DNA of 47,163 bases from Allomuricauda sp. (GCF_028282265.1 NZ_JANQIH010000147.1:1-47163), one strand, 5' to 3'. Shown: positions 36,251 to 46,067, numbered from the stretch's first letter. Numbers and translations: made by a program. The notes: generated from the sequence alone by a model not told the origin.

Positions 36251-37063
36251 CTACTGTTTTAGAACTTCTGTTTTATAGAAATTGGTATAGGCCTCTTCCG
36301 CCTCCTGAAGAGAGACATAAGGCAATACTGGTTTGGAAAGTTCGGTTACGTGGTTTCTCAATTCTTCAGATATCCCTTCCGAAGCTAAAATAATAGCATC
36401 GGAATGATCCACAGCTACCTTTAACAAATTATTAAAACTGGGTGAATTGAGTGCTGAAATACTATCCTCAGAAATCCCATCGAATTTTACCTTTTCTATC
36501 ATTTTTGCATCCAACTCACCTTCAAACCCCTTGTCATAAATAGAGGTTACAATTTTACTGTCGGCAAATAACGGCTCATCGGCATAATATTTTCGAAGAT
36601 AGAGCGGTAGCAGAGAGGCCATCCAGCCGTGAACATGAATGATGTCAGGTGACCAGTTGAGTTTTTTCACGGTTTCAACTACACCCTTTGCAAAGAAAAT
36701 AGCCCTTTCATCATTATCTGGGAAAAGATTGCCCTCAGCGTCTTCAAAAGTGGCCTTTCTCTTAAAATACTCATCATTGTCTATGAAGTAAACTTGTATT
36801 CGTTCTCTTGGAATTGAGGCCACCTTTATGATCAGTGGCATGTCCATATCATTGATTACCAAATTCATCCCAGACAAACGGATCACCTCATGCAACTGAT
36901 GCCTTCTCTCATTGATGTTTCCATATCTTGGCATGAAAATACGAATCTGACCACCGTTGCTGTTCACCATTCTCGGCGCTTCGTAAGACATTAAGGAAAC
37001 TTGGTTCTCTGGGAGGTAAGGCACTAATTCAGAAGATACAAACAATATCTTTTTACCATTCAT
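36251..37063 (-). CDS. Single-domain relative of starch/glycogen synthase (GT5 N-terminal half)
   Basis: 270 residues from ATG at 37063. An ATG at 37102 lies inside the -7 element and cannot be the main start. The sequence is the N-terminal Rossmann domain of glycogen synthase (KKILFVSSELVPYL, WSPDIIHVHGWMASLLPLYLR in part). The KxGGL ADP-glucose motif is missing; LPENQVSLMSYEAP is found there instead. The whole C-terminal domain is absent, against about 480 residues for an active enzyme. Catalysis is therefore unlikely. It forms an operon with the DUF4270 gene. Confidence 0.85.
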   Translation of the reverse strand: MNGKKILFVSSELVPYLPENQVSLMSYEAPRMVNSNGGQIRIFMPRYGNINERRHQLHEVIRLSGMNLVINDMDMPLIIKVASIPRERIQVYFIDNDEYFKRKATFEDAEGNLFPDNDERAIFFAKGVVETVKKLNWSPDIIHVHGWMASLLPLYLRKYYADEPLFADSKIVTSIYDKGFEGELDAKMIEKVKFDGISEDSISALNSPSFNNLLKVAVDHSDAIILASEGISEELRNHVTELSKPVLPYVSLQEAEEAYTNFYKTEVLKQ

Positions 37064-37099
37064 AAACACTTTCTTTTGCTTATCTGAAAAACGTAGCCG

Positions 37100-37107
37100 C
37101 AAAAGTA
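37100..37107 (-). promoter_or_regulatory. -7 element of the GT5-like/DUF4270 operon
   Basis: TACTTTTG on the minus strand, exact consensus, 36 bases before the ATG at 37063. It excludes the ATG at 37102 as the start. Confidence 0.55.
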
Positions 37108-37138
37108 CAAAAATTATGCCGATTACCAGTATTTATAG

Positions 37139-37146
37139 TATTTTTG
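37139..37146 (+). promoter_or_regulatory. -7 element of panC
   Basis: TATTTTTG, exact consensus, 19 bases before the panC ATG and divergent from the element at 37100-37107. Confidence 0.55.
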
Positions 37147-37165
37147 CACGCTTTTGGATTTAACT

Positions 37166-38014
37166 ATGCAAATATTTGATCAAAAAAAAAACCTTGAAGC
37201 TTTTCTTAAATCGGTAAAAATCGAGGGCAAAACCATAGGCTTGGTTCCCACAATGGGAGCTTTGCATCAAGGTCATTTATCGTTGGTCAGTCAAAGCGTT
37301 TCAGAAAACGATGTTACCGTGGTCAGCATATTTGTTAATCCAACGCAGTTTAACAATCCAAATGATTTAGATAAATATCCCAGAAATTTTCAGGCCGACA
37401 TTGACCTTTTGAATGAAGTTTCCAGTGAGATCATTGTTTTTGCTCCTTCGGTTAATGAGATTTACGGAAAAAATGTCACCTCAGAAAGCTATGATTTCGA
37501 TGGGTTGGATAAAGTGATGGAGGGTGAGTTTAGGCCAAGGCACTTCGAAGGTGTAGGAACCATTGTAGAAACCCTGTTGAGAGTTGTGGGTCCCAACAAA
37601 GCTTACTTTGGAGAAAAGGATTTTCAGCAGCTTCAAATCATAAAGAAAATAGTTGCCTTAAAAAACATTGGAGTTGAAATTATAGGCTGCCCCATTGAGC
37701 GGGAAACCCATGGTCTGGCCATGAGCTCACGCAATGAAAGGCTAACGGAAACTACCCGACTAAAAGCAGGTTTTATCTATAATGTCCTAGAGACTGCCAA
37801 AGATAAATTTGGCACGGAAAGTGCTAATGATATAAAGGATTGGGTTGAAACGCAATTCACTAAAAATGAGACTTTAGACTTGGAGTATTTTCAAATTGCA
37901 GATGAAGACACGCTTACTCCAATAAAAAGAAAACAACGTAACATGAAATATCGGGCCTTTATTGCCGTTTACGCCGAAGAGGTTCGATTGATTGATAATC
38001 TAAGACTCAATTAA
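37166..38014 (+). CDS. panC: Pantothenate synthetase
   Basis: 282 residues from ATG at 37166. The HIGH-like ATP site is [32 protein letters not shown] and the [11 protein letters not shown] block, followed by SSRNERL, complete the family signature. It ligates pantoate and beta-alanine to pantothenate with ATP. panD, which makes beta-alanine, follows after 13 bases. panB is not in the window. Confidence 0.98.
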   Translation: MQIFDQKKNLEAFLKSVKIEGKTIGLVPTMGALHQGHLSLVSQSVSENDVTVVSIFVNPTQFNNPNDLDKYPRNFQADIDLLNEVSSEIIVFAPSVNEIYGKNVTSESYDFDGLDKVMEGEFRPRHFEGVGTIVETLLRVVGPNKAYFGEKDFQQLQIIKKIVALKNIGVEIIGCPIERETHGLAMSSRNERLTETTRLKAGFIYNVLETAKDKFGTESANDIKDWVETQFTKNETLDLEYFQIADEDTLTPIKRKQRNMKYRAFIAVYAEEVRLIDNLRLN

Positions 38015-38015
38015 C

Positions 38016-38023
38016 TATTTTTG
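38016..38023 (+). promoter_or_regulatory. Possible internal -7 element of panD
   Basis: TATTTTTG lies in the panC-panD gap, ending 4 bases before the panD ATG. If used, it would give a leaderless panD mRNA. Chance occurrence in an AT-rich gap is possible. Confidence 0.35.
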
Positions 38024-38027
38024 CGGC

Positions 38028-38378
38028 ATGCAAGTTGAAGTTGTAAAATCGAAAGTACATAGGGTTAAGGTCACAGGGGCTGACCTCAATTATATTGGGA
38101 GCATTACCATTGATGAAGATTTAATGGATGCAGCCAACATAATCAGGGGTGAAAAAGTCCAGATTGTGAATAACAATAATGGAGAACGCCTCGAAACCTA
38201 TGCCATTCCTGGACCTAGAGGAACAGGCGAACTTACCTTAAACGGGGCAGCAGCACGAAAAGTTGCTGTTGGCGATGTTCTTATTCTGATTACGTATGCT
38301 TGGATGGACATCGAGGAAGCAAAGACCTTTAACCCAGCTTTGGTTTTTCCTAATGAAGAAACCAATCTCTTGAACTAA
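38028..38378 (+). CDS. panD: Aspartate 1-decarboxylase proenzyme
   Basis: 116 residues, normal length. The self-cleavage site that forms the pyruvoyl group is G24-S25 in NYIGSITID. The pocket residues in [19 protein letters not shown] are present. It makes beta-alanine for PanC. The PanM maturation factor is not expected outside enterobacteria. Confidence 0.97.
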   Translation: MQVEVVKSKVHRVKVTGADLNYIGSITIDEDLMDAANIIRGEKVQIVNNNNGERLETYAIPGPRGTGELTLNGAAARKVAVGDVLILITYAWMDIEEAKTFNPALVFPNEETNLLN

Positions 38379-38379
38379 T

Positions 38380-39345
38380 TTGAGCCCACTACTCAAAAAA
38401 TTTCTTAAGACATTCGTTCCCATTGCCTTTGGGTTATTTTTGGTTTGGTATTCCTATTATTCAACTTCTCCCGAAGAACGTGAGCAAATCCTATATTACA
38501 TTTCCAATGCCGATTTGTTTTGGGTGATCATCTCGGTGATCATTGGAATCTTGAGTCATTTGTCTCGGGCCATTCGCTGGAATTATCTTTTGGAACCTCT
38601 AGGCTATCGCCCGAAAATCATCAATAATCTCTTTATTGTTCTTATCTCCTATTTCGCCAATTTGGGCATTCCCCGCTCCGGAGAGGTATTACGGGCCACG
38701 GCCTTGGCCACTTACGAGAAAGTCCCGTTTGAAAAAGGATTTGGCACCATTGTGACCGAACGGGTGATTGATTTATTGATGCTTCTTTTGGTCATTTTGG
38801 TAGCGCTATTTCTCCAAACCGACGTTATCTTAGGATTTTTAGAGGAAAAGGGGTTTAGCTTTTTTGGTGCCTTCGGAATCATTGCTGTCGGAATCATTGG
38901 CCTTCTGTTTGCTACTTGGATCATCCGAAAATCCAGTTCAAAATTTGCCATGAAACTTAAGGTATTTCTAAATGGCCTGCTCGATGGAGTTTTGAGTGTC
39001 TTTAAAATGAAACGAAAATGGGGTTTTATATTCCACACATTTTTTATTTGGGGATGTTACATTGCCATGTTTTGGGTCATTAAGTACACCGTTGAAGAGA
39101 CCAGCCCCCTTTCTTTGAGCGAGCTGTTGTTTGCCTTTATCGCGGGTGCCTTTGCCATGTCTACCACCAATGGCGGAATCGGTCTCTATCCCATTGCGGT
39201 AAGTGCCGCCCTTGGCATTTATGATGTAAGCTCTGTTTCAGGGGACGCATTTGGGTGGATCATGTGGATTGCCCAAACCTTAATGGTTGTTGTTTTTGGG
39301 GCAATATCCTTCCTAGTCCTACCGTTATTGAATAGAAATCGGTAG
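38380..39345 (+). CDS. YbhN/UPF0104-family flippase-like membrane protein
   Basis: 321 residues with about eight membrane helices. The LPG_synthase_TM fold is suggested by SHLSRAIRWNYLLEPLGY, FANLGIPRSGEVLRATAL and AMSTTNGGIGLYPIAVSAAL. The cytosolic acyl-transferase domain of MprF is absent, so it is not a lysyl-PG synthase. Relatives are thought to move lipid-linked substrates. The start is TTG at 38380, one base after the panD stop codon, so it is coupled to panD. Confidence 0.88.
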   Translation: MSPLLKKFLKTFVPIAFGLFLVWYSYYSTSPEEREQILYYISNADLFWVIISVIIGILSHLSRAIRWNYLLEPLGYRPKIINNLFIVLISYFANLGIPRSGEVLRATALATYEKVPFEKGFGTIVTERVIDLLMLLLVILVALFLQTDVILGFLEEKGFSFFGAFGIIAVGIIGLLFATWIIRKSSSKFAMKLKVFLNGLLDGVLSVFKMKRKWGFIFHTFFIWGCYIAMFWVIKYTVEETSPLSLSELLFAFIAGAFAMSTTNGGIGLYPIAVSAALGIYDVSSVSGDAFGWIMWIAQTLMVVVFGAISFLVLPLLNRNR

Positions 39346-39370
39346 ACCCCAGCCCAAAAAGCTTAACCAA

Positions 39371-40513
39371 ATGAAAAAGTGTCTGTTTATTATAGCTGGC
39401 CTAATATGCCTTAACGTTGGCGGTCAGGTAAAAAAAGAAATCTTCGAATCCTTCAAACTCCAAGAGCGAAGAAACGTTTCGTATTACTTTCCTGAAGATT
39501 ATTCCGATGAAAAAAAATACGCACTTATCGTCGTTCTCGATGCAGAATATTTGTTTGATATCGTTGTTGCAAATGCAAAACTCTATGCAAGGGAAAGCAG
39601 AATGCCAGAGGCGATAGTCGTCGGTGTTGAGCAGGCTGAAGATGATATTCGATGGGAGGATTGTGATTTTGAGCAGACCACCGGACTTCCTACGGAAAAA
39701 GGCAAACTGTTTTATGAGTTTTTGGGAACGGAATTGATTCCGTATCTCGCTACAAGTTATAACATCGCTCCCTTTAAGATGTTTGTTGGGTATGACATCA
39801 CCGCGAATTTTGGCAACTACTTTTTGTTCAAGGACAAATCGTTCTTCAACTCATATGTGGTCATCTCCCCAGTCTTGGCCACCGATATGGAGAGTAGGGT
39901 TCCCTCAAGACTGTCAGATTTGAACCAAGAGATATTTTATAACCTCATCATAGAAAAGGATAAGACCGAGGACAGACAGCGCATTCTACAAATGAGCAAT
40001 GCCGTGAAATCCATCAATAAGGAATCATTGCATTACTTCTTTGATGAATATGAAAATGCTGACCACCTTTCCATTGTTACCTATGGAATCGGCAAAGCCT
40101 TTGACAATAACTTCAAGGTTTTCCGCCCAATCAGTCCAAAGGAATACAAAACCGAGATATTGACCTCGAACGAACCAGTTTTCCAATATTTGGAAAACCG
40201 ATATGACCAGATTGAAAAGTTCCTTGGCTACCGAAAGCCTGTAGAGCTCAATGACATTATGGCCATTTATGCAGGTTGTCTAAAAAAGGACGACTTCGAA
40301 TCTTTGAAGCCTTTGGCCGAACTCTGTAAGGAAGAATTTCCAGAAACCATGATGGGTTTCTATTTCGAAGGGGAGTACTACGAACAATTAGGTGAACCCA
40401 AAAAGGCCTACAAAACTTTTGAAAAGGCCTTTCAACTTGAAGAAATCGACTTTCTGACCAAGGATATGGCGTTGGAAAAGATTGATGCGCTTAAGGCCGA
40501 TTTTGGGTATTAA
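39371..40513 (+). CDS. Exported esterase-fold protein lacking the nucleophile
   Basis: 380 residues with a signal peptide ending at NVGGQ. Residues about 20-270 resemble the esterase D/IroE-type alpha/beta hydrolases (YFPEDYSDEKKYALIVVLDAE in two parts). At the nucleophile elbow FVGYDITANF stands where G-x-S-x-G is expected: Asp142 replaces Ser and Thr144 replaces Gly. A helical TPR-like tail follows (about 310-380). Hydrolysis by the usual mechanism is unlikely. It lies between the flippase-like gene and radA on the same strand. Confidence 0.82.
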   Translation: MKKCLFIIAGLICLNVGGQVKKEIFESFKLQERRNVSYYFPEDYSDEKKYALIVVLDAEYLFDIVVANAKLYARESRMPEAIVVGVEQAEDDIRWEDCDFEQTTGLPTEKGKLFYEFLGTELIPYLATSYNIAPFKMFVGYDITANFGNYFLFKDKSFFNSYVVISPVLATDMESRVPSRLSDLNQEIFYNLIIEKDKTEDRQRILQMSNAVKSINKESLHYFFDEYENADHLSIVTYGIGKAFDNNFKVFRPISPKEYKTEILTSNEPVFQYLENRYDQIEKFLGYRKPVELNDIMAIYAGCLKKDDFESLKPLAELCKEEFPETMMGFYFEGEYYEQLGEPKKAYKTFEKAFQLEEIDFLTKDMALEKIDALKADFGY

Positions 40514-40568
40514 AACCTTCATTCTTTTTTAATCCTTTAGCTTATCTTTAGCCCCAAACCGTGGGCTA

Positions 40569-41930
40569 GTGGCCAAAACAAAAACTGCTTTTTTCTGCCA
40601 AAACTGTGGTGCTCAATATCCCAAATGGATAGGGCAGTGCACTTCTTGCAAACAATGGAACACCATTGTGGAAGAAGTGGTTCAAAAAGAGGAAAAACGA
40701 AGTTGGAAAACGGAAAGCTCCTCGTTAAAAAAAGCCAGCAAACCACTTCGCATTTCCGAAATCAATCAAGACAATGAGCAACGATTGGATACTCAAAATC
40801 TTGAGTTCAATCGTGTTTTGGGAGGAGGGCTCGTTCCTGGGTCATTAACACTTTTGGGGGGAGAACCCGGAATTGGAAAAAGCACACTTTTACTTCAAAT
40901 CGCCCTACGGCTTCCTTACAAAACCCTCTACGTTTCCGGAGAAGAAAGTCAGAAGCAAATTAAGATGCGGGCCGACCGCATCCAACCTGATAGCAAGGAG
41001 TGCTACATTTTGACCGAGACAAAAACCCAAAACATCTTTCAACAAATTACACAAGTGGAGCCCGATTTGGTCATTATCGATTCCATTCAGACTTTACATA
41101 CCGATTATATTGATTCAGCAGCTGGAAGCATTTCCCAGATTCGTGAATCTACCGCCGAACTTATCAAATTTGCCAAAGAGAGTCATACCCCCGTCATTTT
41201 GGTGGGGCATATCACCAAAGATGGTACCATAGCCGGACCAAAGATTTTGGAGCATATGGTGGATACGGTGCTGCAGTTTGAAGGTGACCGCAACTATGTT
41301 TACCGCATTCTACGCTCTTTAAAGAACCGTTTTGGTTCAACCGCCGAACTGGGGATTTATGAGATGCAAGGAAGCGGTCTGCGTGAAGTCAATAATCCAT
41401 CAGAGATTTTGATTTCGAAAAATGAGGAGGACCTTAGCGGAACGGCCATTGCTGCCACTATTGAAGGTATGCGACCTTTGCTTATAGAAATACAGGCATT
41501 GGTAAGCAGTGCCGTTTATGGCACTCCGCAACGCTCCGCTACCGGATTCAATGTGAAACGGTTAAACATGCTCTTGGCCGTTTTGGAAAAACGGGCCGGA
41601 TTTCGATTGGGTGCCAAAGATGTCTTCTTAAATATTACAGGAGGAATAACGGTTGATGATCCCGCGATTGATTTGGCCGTGATGGCTTCCATTCTTTCCA
41701 GTAATTCCGATATCCCTATTGAAAAAGGAGTTTGTTTTGCTGCCGAAGTAGGGTTGGCCGGAGAAGTACGACCTGTACAACGGGTTGATCAACGCATTCT
41801 TGAAGCCGAAAAATTGGGCTTCACCGAAATTTACGTTTCCAAAAACAATAAAATAGGTTTAAAAAATACCTCGATTCAAGTTCGAAGGTTTTCAAAAATA
41901 GAGGATGTGGTGACAGGTCTTTTCGGGTAA
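40569..41930 (+). CDS. radA: DNA repair protein RadA
   Basis: 453 residues from GTG at 40569. The zinc finger has C10, C13, C24 and C27. The RecA-like ATPase has Walker A GGEPGIGKST at 97-106 and the RadA-specific KNRFG motif at about 252-256. A Lon-protease-like domain fills the C-terminus. It drives branch migration in recombination. TATCTTTA about 20 bases upstream is a one-mismatch -7 element. Confidence 0.98.
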   Translation: MAKTKTAFFCQNCGAQYPKWIGQCTSCKQWNTIVEEVVQKEEKRSWKTESSSLKKASKPLRISEINQDNEQRLDTQNLEFNRVLGGGLVPGSLTLLGGEPGIGKSTLLLQIALRLPYKTLYVSGEESQKQIKMRADRIQPDSKECYILTETKTQNIFQQITQVEPDLVIIDSIQTLHTDYIDSAAGSISQIRESTAELIKFAKESHTPVILVGHITKDGTIAGPKILEHMVDTVLQFEGDRNYVYRILRSLKNRFGSTAELGIYEMQGSGLREVNNPSEILISKNEEDLSGTAIAATIEGMRPLLIEIQALVSSAVYGTPQRSATGFNVKRLNMLLAVLEKRAGFRLGAKDVFLNITGGITVDDPAIDLAVMASILSSNSDIPIEKGVCFAAEVGLAGEVRPVQRVDQRILEAEKLGFTEIYVSKNNKIGLKNTSIQVRRFSKIEDVVTGLFG

Positions 41931-41974
41931 ATCTTCCTGAAAAGATTTGTTACCTTTAAAACAAATCCATTTGC

Positions 41975-44134
41975 ATGAAACTCGGTTTCTTAGGATTAAT
42001 ACTTCTTTTCCTGCTAGCATGCCAACCGAGCAGAACCGACCTATCCGCAGACAGTTCCTCTTGGGATTCTTATTTGGGAAATCCTGAGAGAAATCACTAC
42101 TCCGAAATTTCAGAAATTGACACGAGCAATGTCTCCCAACTACAATTGGCCTGGGAATACAAAAGTGGTGGACTGGAGGAGGGAAGAATTACCCAAATTC
42201 AAACCAATCCTCTAATAGTTGATAATATTCTTTACGGTGTAAATGCAGCCATAGAATTGTTTGCTCTCGATGCAGAGACGGGAAAGGAAATTTGGAAATT
42301 TATTCCCACTTCAAAGGATAACTCAGGGCTTGGCCTAAATCGAGGATTGAGCTATTGGAGCCCAGATGGGAATGAGACACCACGCCTTTTCTTTACAAGT
42401 GGTTCAAAATTATACGCCGTTAATGCCAAGTTGGGAAAGGTCGTTTCTTCATTTGGAGAACAAGGCATCATAGATCTAAGGGAAGGATTGGGAAGAGATC
42501 CCAATACCCTTTCCGTAGTAGCAAACACACCGGGAGCGATCTACAAAAATCTATTGATTATGGGCACTCGTGTCGGTGAAGGGCCAGGAGCTTCGCCGGG
42601 GCATATTCGTGCATATAATGTGATTACCGGAGCCATTGAATGGACTTTTCATACCATCCCCCAACCAGGAGAATATGGCTATGATACTTGGCCCAAAGAG
42701 GCCTATAAAACGGTGGGCGGGGCCAATAGTTGGGCAGGTATTGCCATCGACAACAAAAACGGTATAGCCTATATTCCTACCGGTTCCGCAGCTTTTGATT
42801 GGTATGGGGGTGACCGGGAAGGGGCCAACTTATTTGCTAATTGCCTTTTGGCCTTAAATGCCAATACAGGGGAGCGTATCTGGTATTTTCAAATGGTACA
42901 TCACGATATGTGGGATAGAGATCTTCCTGCACCTCCCAATCTTTTTGAAATGCATAAAGAAGGAAAAGAAATTCCGGCAGTGGCTCAGATCACAAAAAGT
43001 GGTCATGTCTTTGTTTTTAATCGATTAACGGGAGAGCCTCTTTTTCCCATTGAGGAAAAGTCCTATCCTTCCTCGCCACTAATGGGCGAAAAAGCCTTTA
43101 AAACACAGCCGTTGCCGCTACTGCCCAAACCCTTTGCAAGACAGGTTTTAAAGGAGAATGATTTGTATGAACCCAACAGGCCGGCCTTTGTAGATGATTT
43201 TGTCGATAAAGACCAAAATATAGATTCTCCAACTGTATTGGAAAAATTTCGATCAGTCACCTCAAATGGGCAGTTCATACCAATTGACACCACAGGAGTG
43301 GTCTTGTATCCCGGAGCAGACGGTGGGGCTGAATGGGGAGGGGCCGCATTGGACCCAACGAATGGAGTAATGTACGTCAATTCAAATGAGATGGCTTGGA
43401 TTGTACGCATGAAACCTGTTGAAGCAGGTGATGGTAATTCGACCAACTTTGGTAAATCCCTTACACAGATTCATTGTGCAAGATGTCATGGTGGTGAGCT
43501 TCAAGGCTTGGCTGGAATTCCAGAATTACAAAATGTGAAGGATAGGTTTTCCATAGATTCCATTGCTTCAATAGTTAAGTACGGAAAAGGCGCTATGCCT
43601 GGAATGCCCAACTTATCGGAAAATGAAATAAAATCCATTGTTAATTTCGTTTCCCAGGTTGAAGATGAGAAAGACCATCGGGTAGAAGAAACATCCTTAA
43701 AGGTGCCCTATTCGGTCGCTGGTTTTGGAAGGTTCAAAGATGACCGCGGCTTCCCCGTAGTAAAACCCCCATGGGGCACTTTGAACGCCATCGACTTAAA
43801 CACCGGAGAATATCTGTGGAAAATTCCTTTAGGGCATGATGAGAACTTAAACGATCCCAACATCCCCGTTTCGGGTACTGAGAATTATGGTGGCCCCGTA
43901 ATTACTTCGGGGGGAGTCCTTTTTATTGCAGCCACAAGGGATGAAAAAATACGAGCATTCAATATGAAAAGTGGCGAGCTTTTATGGGAAGACCAGCTTC
44001 CGGCCGGAGGTTATGCTACTCCATCCACATACAAAGCTAATGGAAAGCAATATGTGGTTATCGCCTGCGGAGGTGGAAAAATGGGTACCCCCTCCGGAGA
44101 TTTGTATCGGGCCTATAGTCTGCCTATTCCTTAA
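41975..44134 (+). CDS. PQQ-dependent dehydrogenase lipoprotein with inserted cytochrome c domain
   Basis: 719 residues. The lipobox LLAC anchors the protein. The beta-propeller of the PQQ glucose/alcohol dehydrogenase type is seen in WAGIAIDNKNGIAYIPTGS and HHDMWDRDLPAPPNLF. A cytochrome c domain is inserted before the last blades: CARCH at 501-505 with a likely axial Met in GAMPGMPNL (about 539-547). The propeller resumes at WGTLNAIDLNTGEYLWKIP. It should oxidise an alcohol or sugar in the periplasm and pass electrons to its own haem. The substrate is unknown and no pqq genes are present in the window. Its end overlaps the aldo/keto reductase gene by 4 bases tail to tail. Confidence 0.93.
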   Translation: MKLGFLGLILLFLLACQPSRTDLSADSSSWDSYLGNPERNHYSEISEIDTSNVSQLQLAWEYKSGGLEEGRITQIQTNPLIVDNILYGVNAAIELFALDAETGKEIWKFIPTSKDNSGLGLNRGLSYWSPDGNETPRLFFTSGSKLYAVNAKLGKVVSSFGEQGIIDLREGLGRDPNTLSVVANTPGAIYKNLLIMGTRVGEGPGASPGHIRAYNVITGAIEWTFHTIPQPGEYGYDTWPKEAYKTVGGANSWAGIAIDNKNGIAYIPTGSAAFDWYGGDREGANLFANCLLALNANTGERIWYFQMVHHDMWDRDLPAPPNLFEMHKEGKEIPAVAQITKSGHVFVFNRLTGEPLFPIEEKSYPSSPLMGEKAFKTQPLPLLPKPFARQVLKENDLYEPNRPAFVDDFVDKDQNIDSPTVLEKFRSVTSNGQFIPIDTTGVVLYPGADGGAEWGGAALDPTNGVMYVNSNEMAWIVRMKPVEAGDGNSTNFGKSLTQIHCARCHGGELQGLAGIPELQNVKDRFSIDSIASIVKYGKGAMPGMPNLSENEIKSIVNFVSQVEDEKDHRVEETSLKVPYSVAGFGRFKDDRGFPVVKPPWGTLNAIDLNTGEYLWKIPLGHDENLNDPNIPVSGTENYGGPVITSGGVLFIAATRDEKIRAFNMKSGELLWEDQLPAGGYATPSTYKANGKQYVVIACGGGKMGTPSGDLYRAYSLPIP

Positions 44135-45171
44135 GGGGCCGGATTCGGGATACTATCATGAATTTCCTCAATCCCATCCAAAACCTCATCCGAAAGGTCA
44201 AGGTCGATACTCTCAATGTTTTCCTTCAACTGTTCCATAGAAGTAGCACCGATGATGTTGCTCGTCAAGAAGGGTCGGGAATTCACAAAAGCAAGAGCCA
44301 TTTGAGCCAAACTCAAGTCATGCGCTTTGGCCAATTCTTGGTACTTTCTTGTCGCTTCAGTAGCAGTCGCACCACTATATCTATTGTAGTGGGGGAATAA
44401 CGTAATCCTTCCTTTTCGGGGTTGGATTTCACCGAGGTATTTACCACTCAATACCCCAAACCCCAATGGTGAATAGGCCAAAAGACCTATGCCTTCCCTT
44501 TGGGAAACTTCCGATAGGCCTACTTCGAAAAGACGATTGAGCAAGCTATAAGGGTTTTGAATGGTCAACATACGTGGCAAGCTTTGATGCACCTTGCTTT
44601 CCTCTAAAAAACGCATCGTTCCCCAAGGTGTCTCATTCGATAGCCCCACGTGCCTGATTTTGCCAGACTCAACCAAGTCCCGTAAAGTTTCCAATACTTG
44701 GTGAATATTATCATCCCAGGCATCATAGGCATGTGCATTGTATCCTCTTTGCCCAAAAAAGTTCGTATTGCGTTCGGGCCAGTGTAACTGGTACAAATCG
44801 ATGTAGTCGGTCTGTAAACGTTTTAAGCTCTCATCAACTGCTTTGATCAGGGAATCCCTGCTGAAACCTGTGGTTCTAATATGTTTGGTAAATTCGGCGC
44901 GCCCCGCAATTTTGGTAGCTAGAACTACTTTCTCACGATTGCCCGTCTTTTTGAACCAGCTTCCGATGAATTCCTCCGTAACCGCATACAGCTCCTTTTT
45001 CGGAGGTACCGGATACAACTCTGCCGTATCAAAGAAGTTCACCCCTTGGTCCAAGGCATAATCCATCTGTTCGTGAGCTTCATCCTCATTGTTTTGACGA
45101 CCAAAAGTCATGGTGCCCAAACAAATCTTACTAATTCTTATGTCGGTATGGGGAATTCTTGTATACTTCAT
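44131..45171 (-). CDS. NADP(H)-dependent aldo/keto reductase (Tas-like)
   Basis: 346 residues. The AKR tetrad is complete: D48 and Y53 in NFFDTAELYP, K87 in VLATKIAG and H130 in LYQLHWPERN. Sequence and length resemble the Tas/YghZ-like class. The substrate is unknown. It converges on the PQQ dehydrogenase gene. Confidence 0.94.
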   Translation of the reverse strand: MKYTRIPHTDIRISKICLGTMTFGRQNNEDEAHEQMDYALDQGVNFFDTAELYPVPPKKELYAVTEEFIGSWFKKTGNREKVVLATKIAGRAEFTKHIRTTGFSRDSLIKAVDESLKRLQTDYIDLYQLHWPERNTNFFGQRGYNAHAYDAWDDNIHQVLETLRDLVESGKIRHVGLSNETPWGTMRFLEESKVHQSLPRMLTIQNPYSLLNRLFEVGLSEVSQREGIGLLAYSPLGFGVLSGKYLGEIQPRKGRITLFPHYNRYSGATATEATRKYQELAKAHDLSLAQMALAFVNSRPFLTSNIIGATSMEQLKENIESIDLDLSDEVLDGIEEIHDSIPNPAP

Positions 45172-45233
45172 TCATCTAAAATTCAAAAGGGCTAAAATTA
45201 CACATCCTAGGGATTTGTCCTTTTAAGGAAATA

Positions 45234-45998
45234 TTATTTTTCAATTTCCAATAAAATAGGACAATGATCGCTATGCTTGGCTTCGGAGAGAATGACGGAA
45301 CGTTTTAACCGCGATTCAAGGGGTTCGGCCACCATGCCATAATCCAGTCGCCATCCTTTGTTGTTTGCTCTGGCATTGGCCCGATAGCTCCACCAGGTAT
45401 AATTGTGGGGCTCTTTGTTAAAATGTCGAAAACTATCAATAAAGCCGCTTTGGATAAAATTCCCGATCCATTCCCGCTCAACCGGAAGAAATCCGGATAC
45501 ATTTTTGTTGCGAACCGGGTCGTGGATATCAATGGCTTCATGACAAATATTATAATCTCCACAAACAACTAGATTGGGACGGTCTTTCCGCAAGGTATCG
45601 GCATATTTTTGAAAATCGGCCATATAGGTCAGCTTATGCTCCAATCGGTCAAGATTGGTGCCCGATGGCAAGTACATGCTCATCACTGAAACATCCCCAA
45701 AATCTGCCCGTATGTTTCTCCCTTCAAAGTCCATGTAGCCGATTCCCGTTCCATATTCCACATGATCGGGTTCTTTTTTACACAGCAATGCTACCCCGCT
45801 GTACCCTTTCTTTTCAGCACTGAACCAATAATGGCTGGTATAGCCTGCCTCTTCAAAAAGAGAAACATCAACTTGTTCTTTCATGGCTTTGGTCTCTTGT
45901 AAACAGACCACATCTGGGTTCACCGTTTGAAGCCAATCAATAAAACCCTTGTTTAGGGCGGCTCTAATGCCATTAACGTTATAGGATACTATGGTCAT
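45234..45998 (-). CDS. xth: Exodeoxyribonuclease III / AP endonuclease
   Basis: 254 residues from ATG at 45998; a longer frame to 46061 adds 21 residues that do not resemble the family. N7 in SYNVNG, E35 in LQETKAM, the GDYNICHEAIDIHDP block and the final SDHCPIL (D244, H245) form the metal and catalytic site. It repairs abasic sites. Upstream lies the divergent barrel gene. Confidence 0.96.
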   Translation of the reverse strand: MTIVSYNVNGIRAALNKGFIDWLQTVNPDVVCLQETKAMKEQVDVSLFEEAGYTSHYWFSAEKKGYSGVALLCKKEPDHVEYGTGIGYMDFEGRNIRADFGDVSVMSMYLPSGTNLDRLEHKLTYMADFQKYADTLRKDRPNLVVCGDYNICHEAIDIHDPVRNKNVSGFLPVEREWIGNFIQSGFIDSFRHFNKEPHNYTWWSYRANARANNKGWRLDYGMVAEPLESRLKRSVILSEAKHSDHCPILLEIEK

Positions 45999-46067
45999 AG
46001 CAAAATTTTGGCTAAAAATAACCAATGTAAGTGGCTCCTTAAAACAAATTTGTTGAAGCATTCGCTT

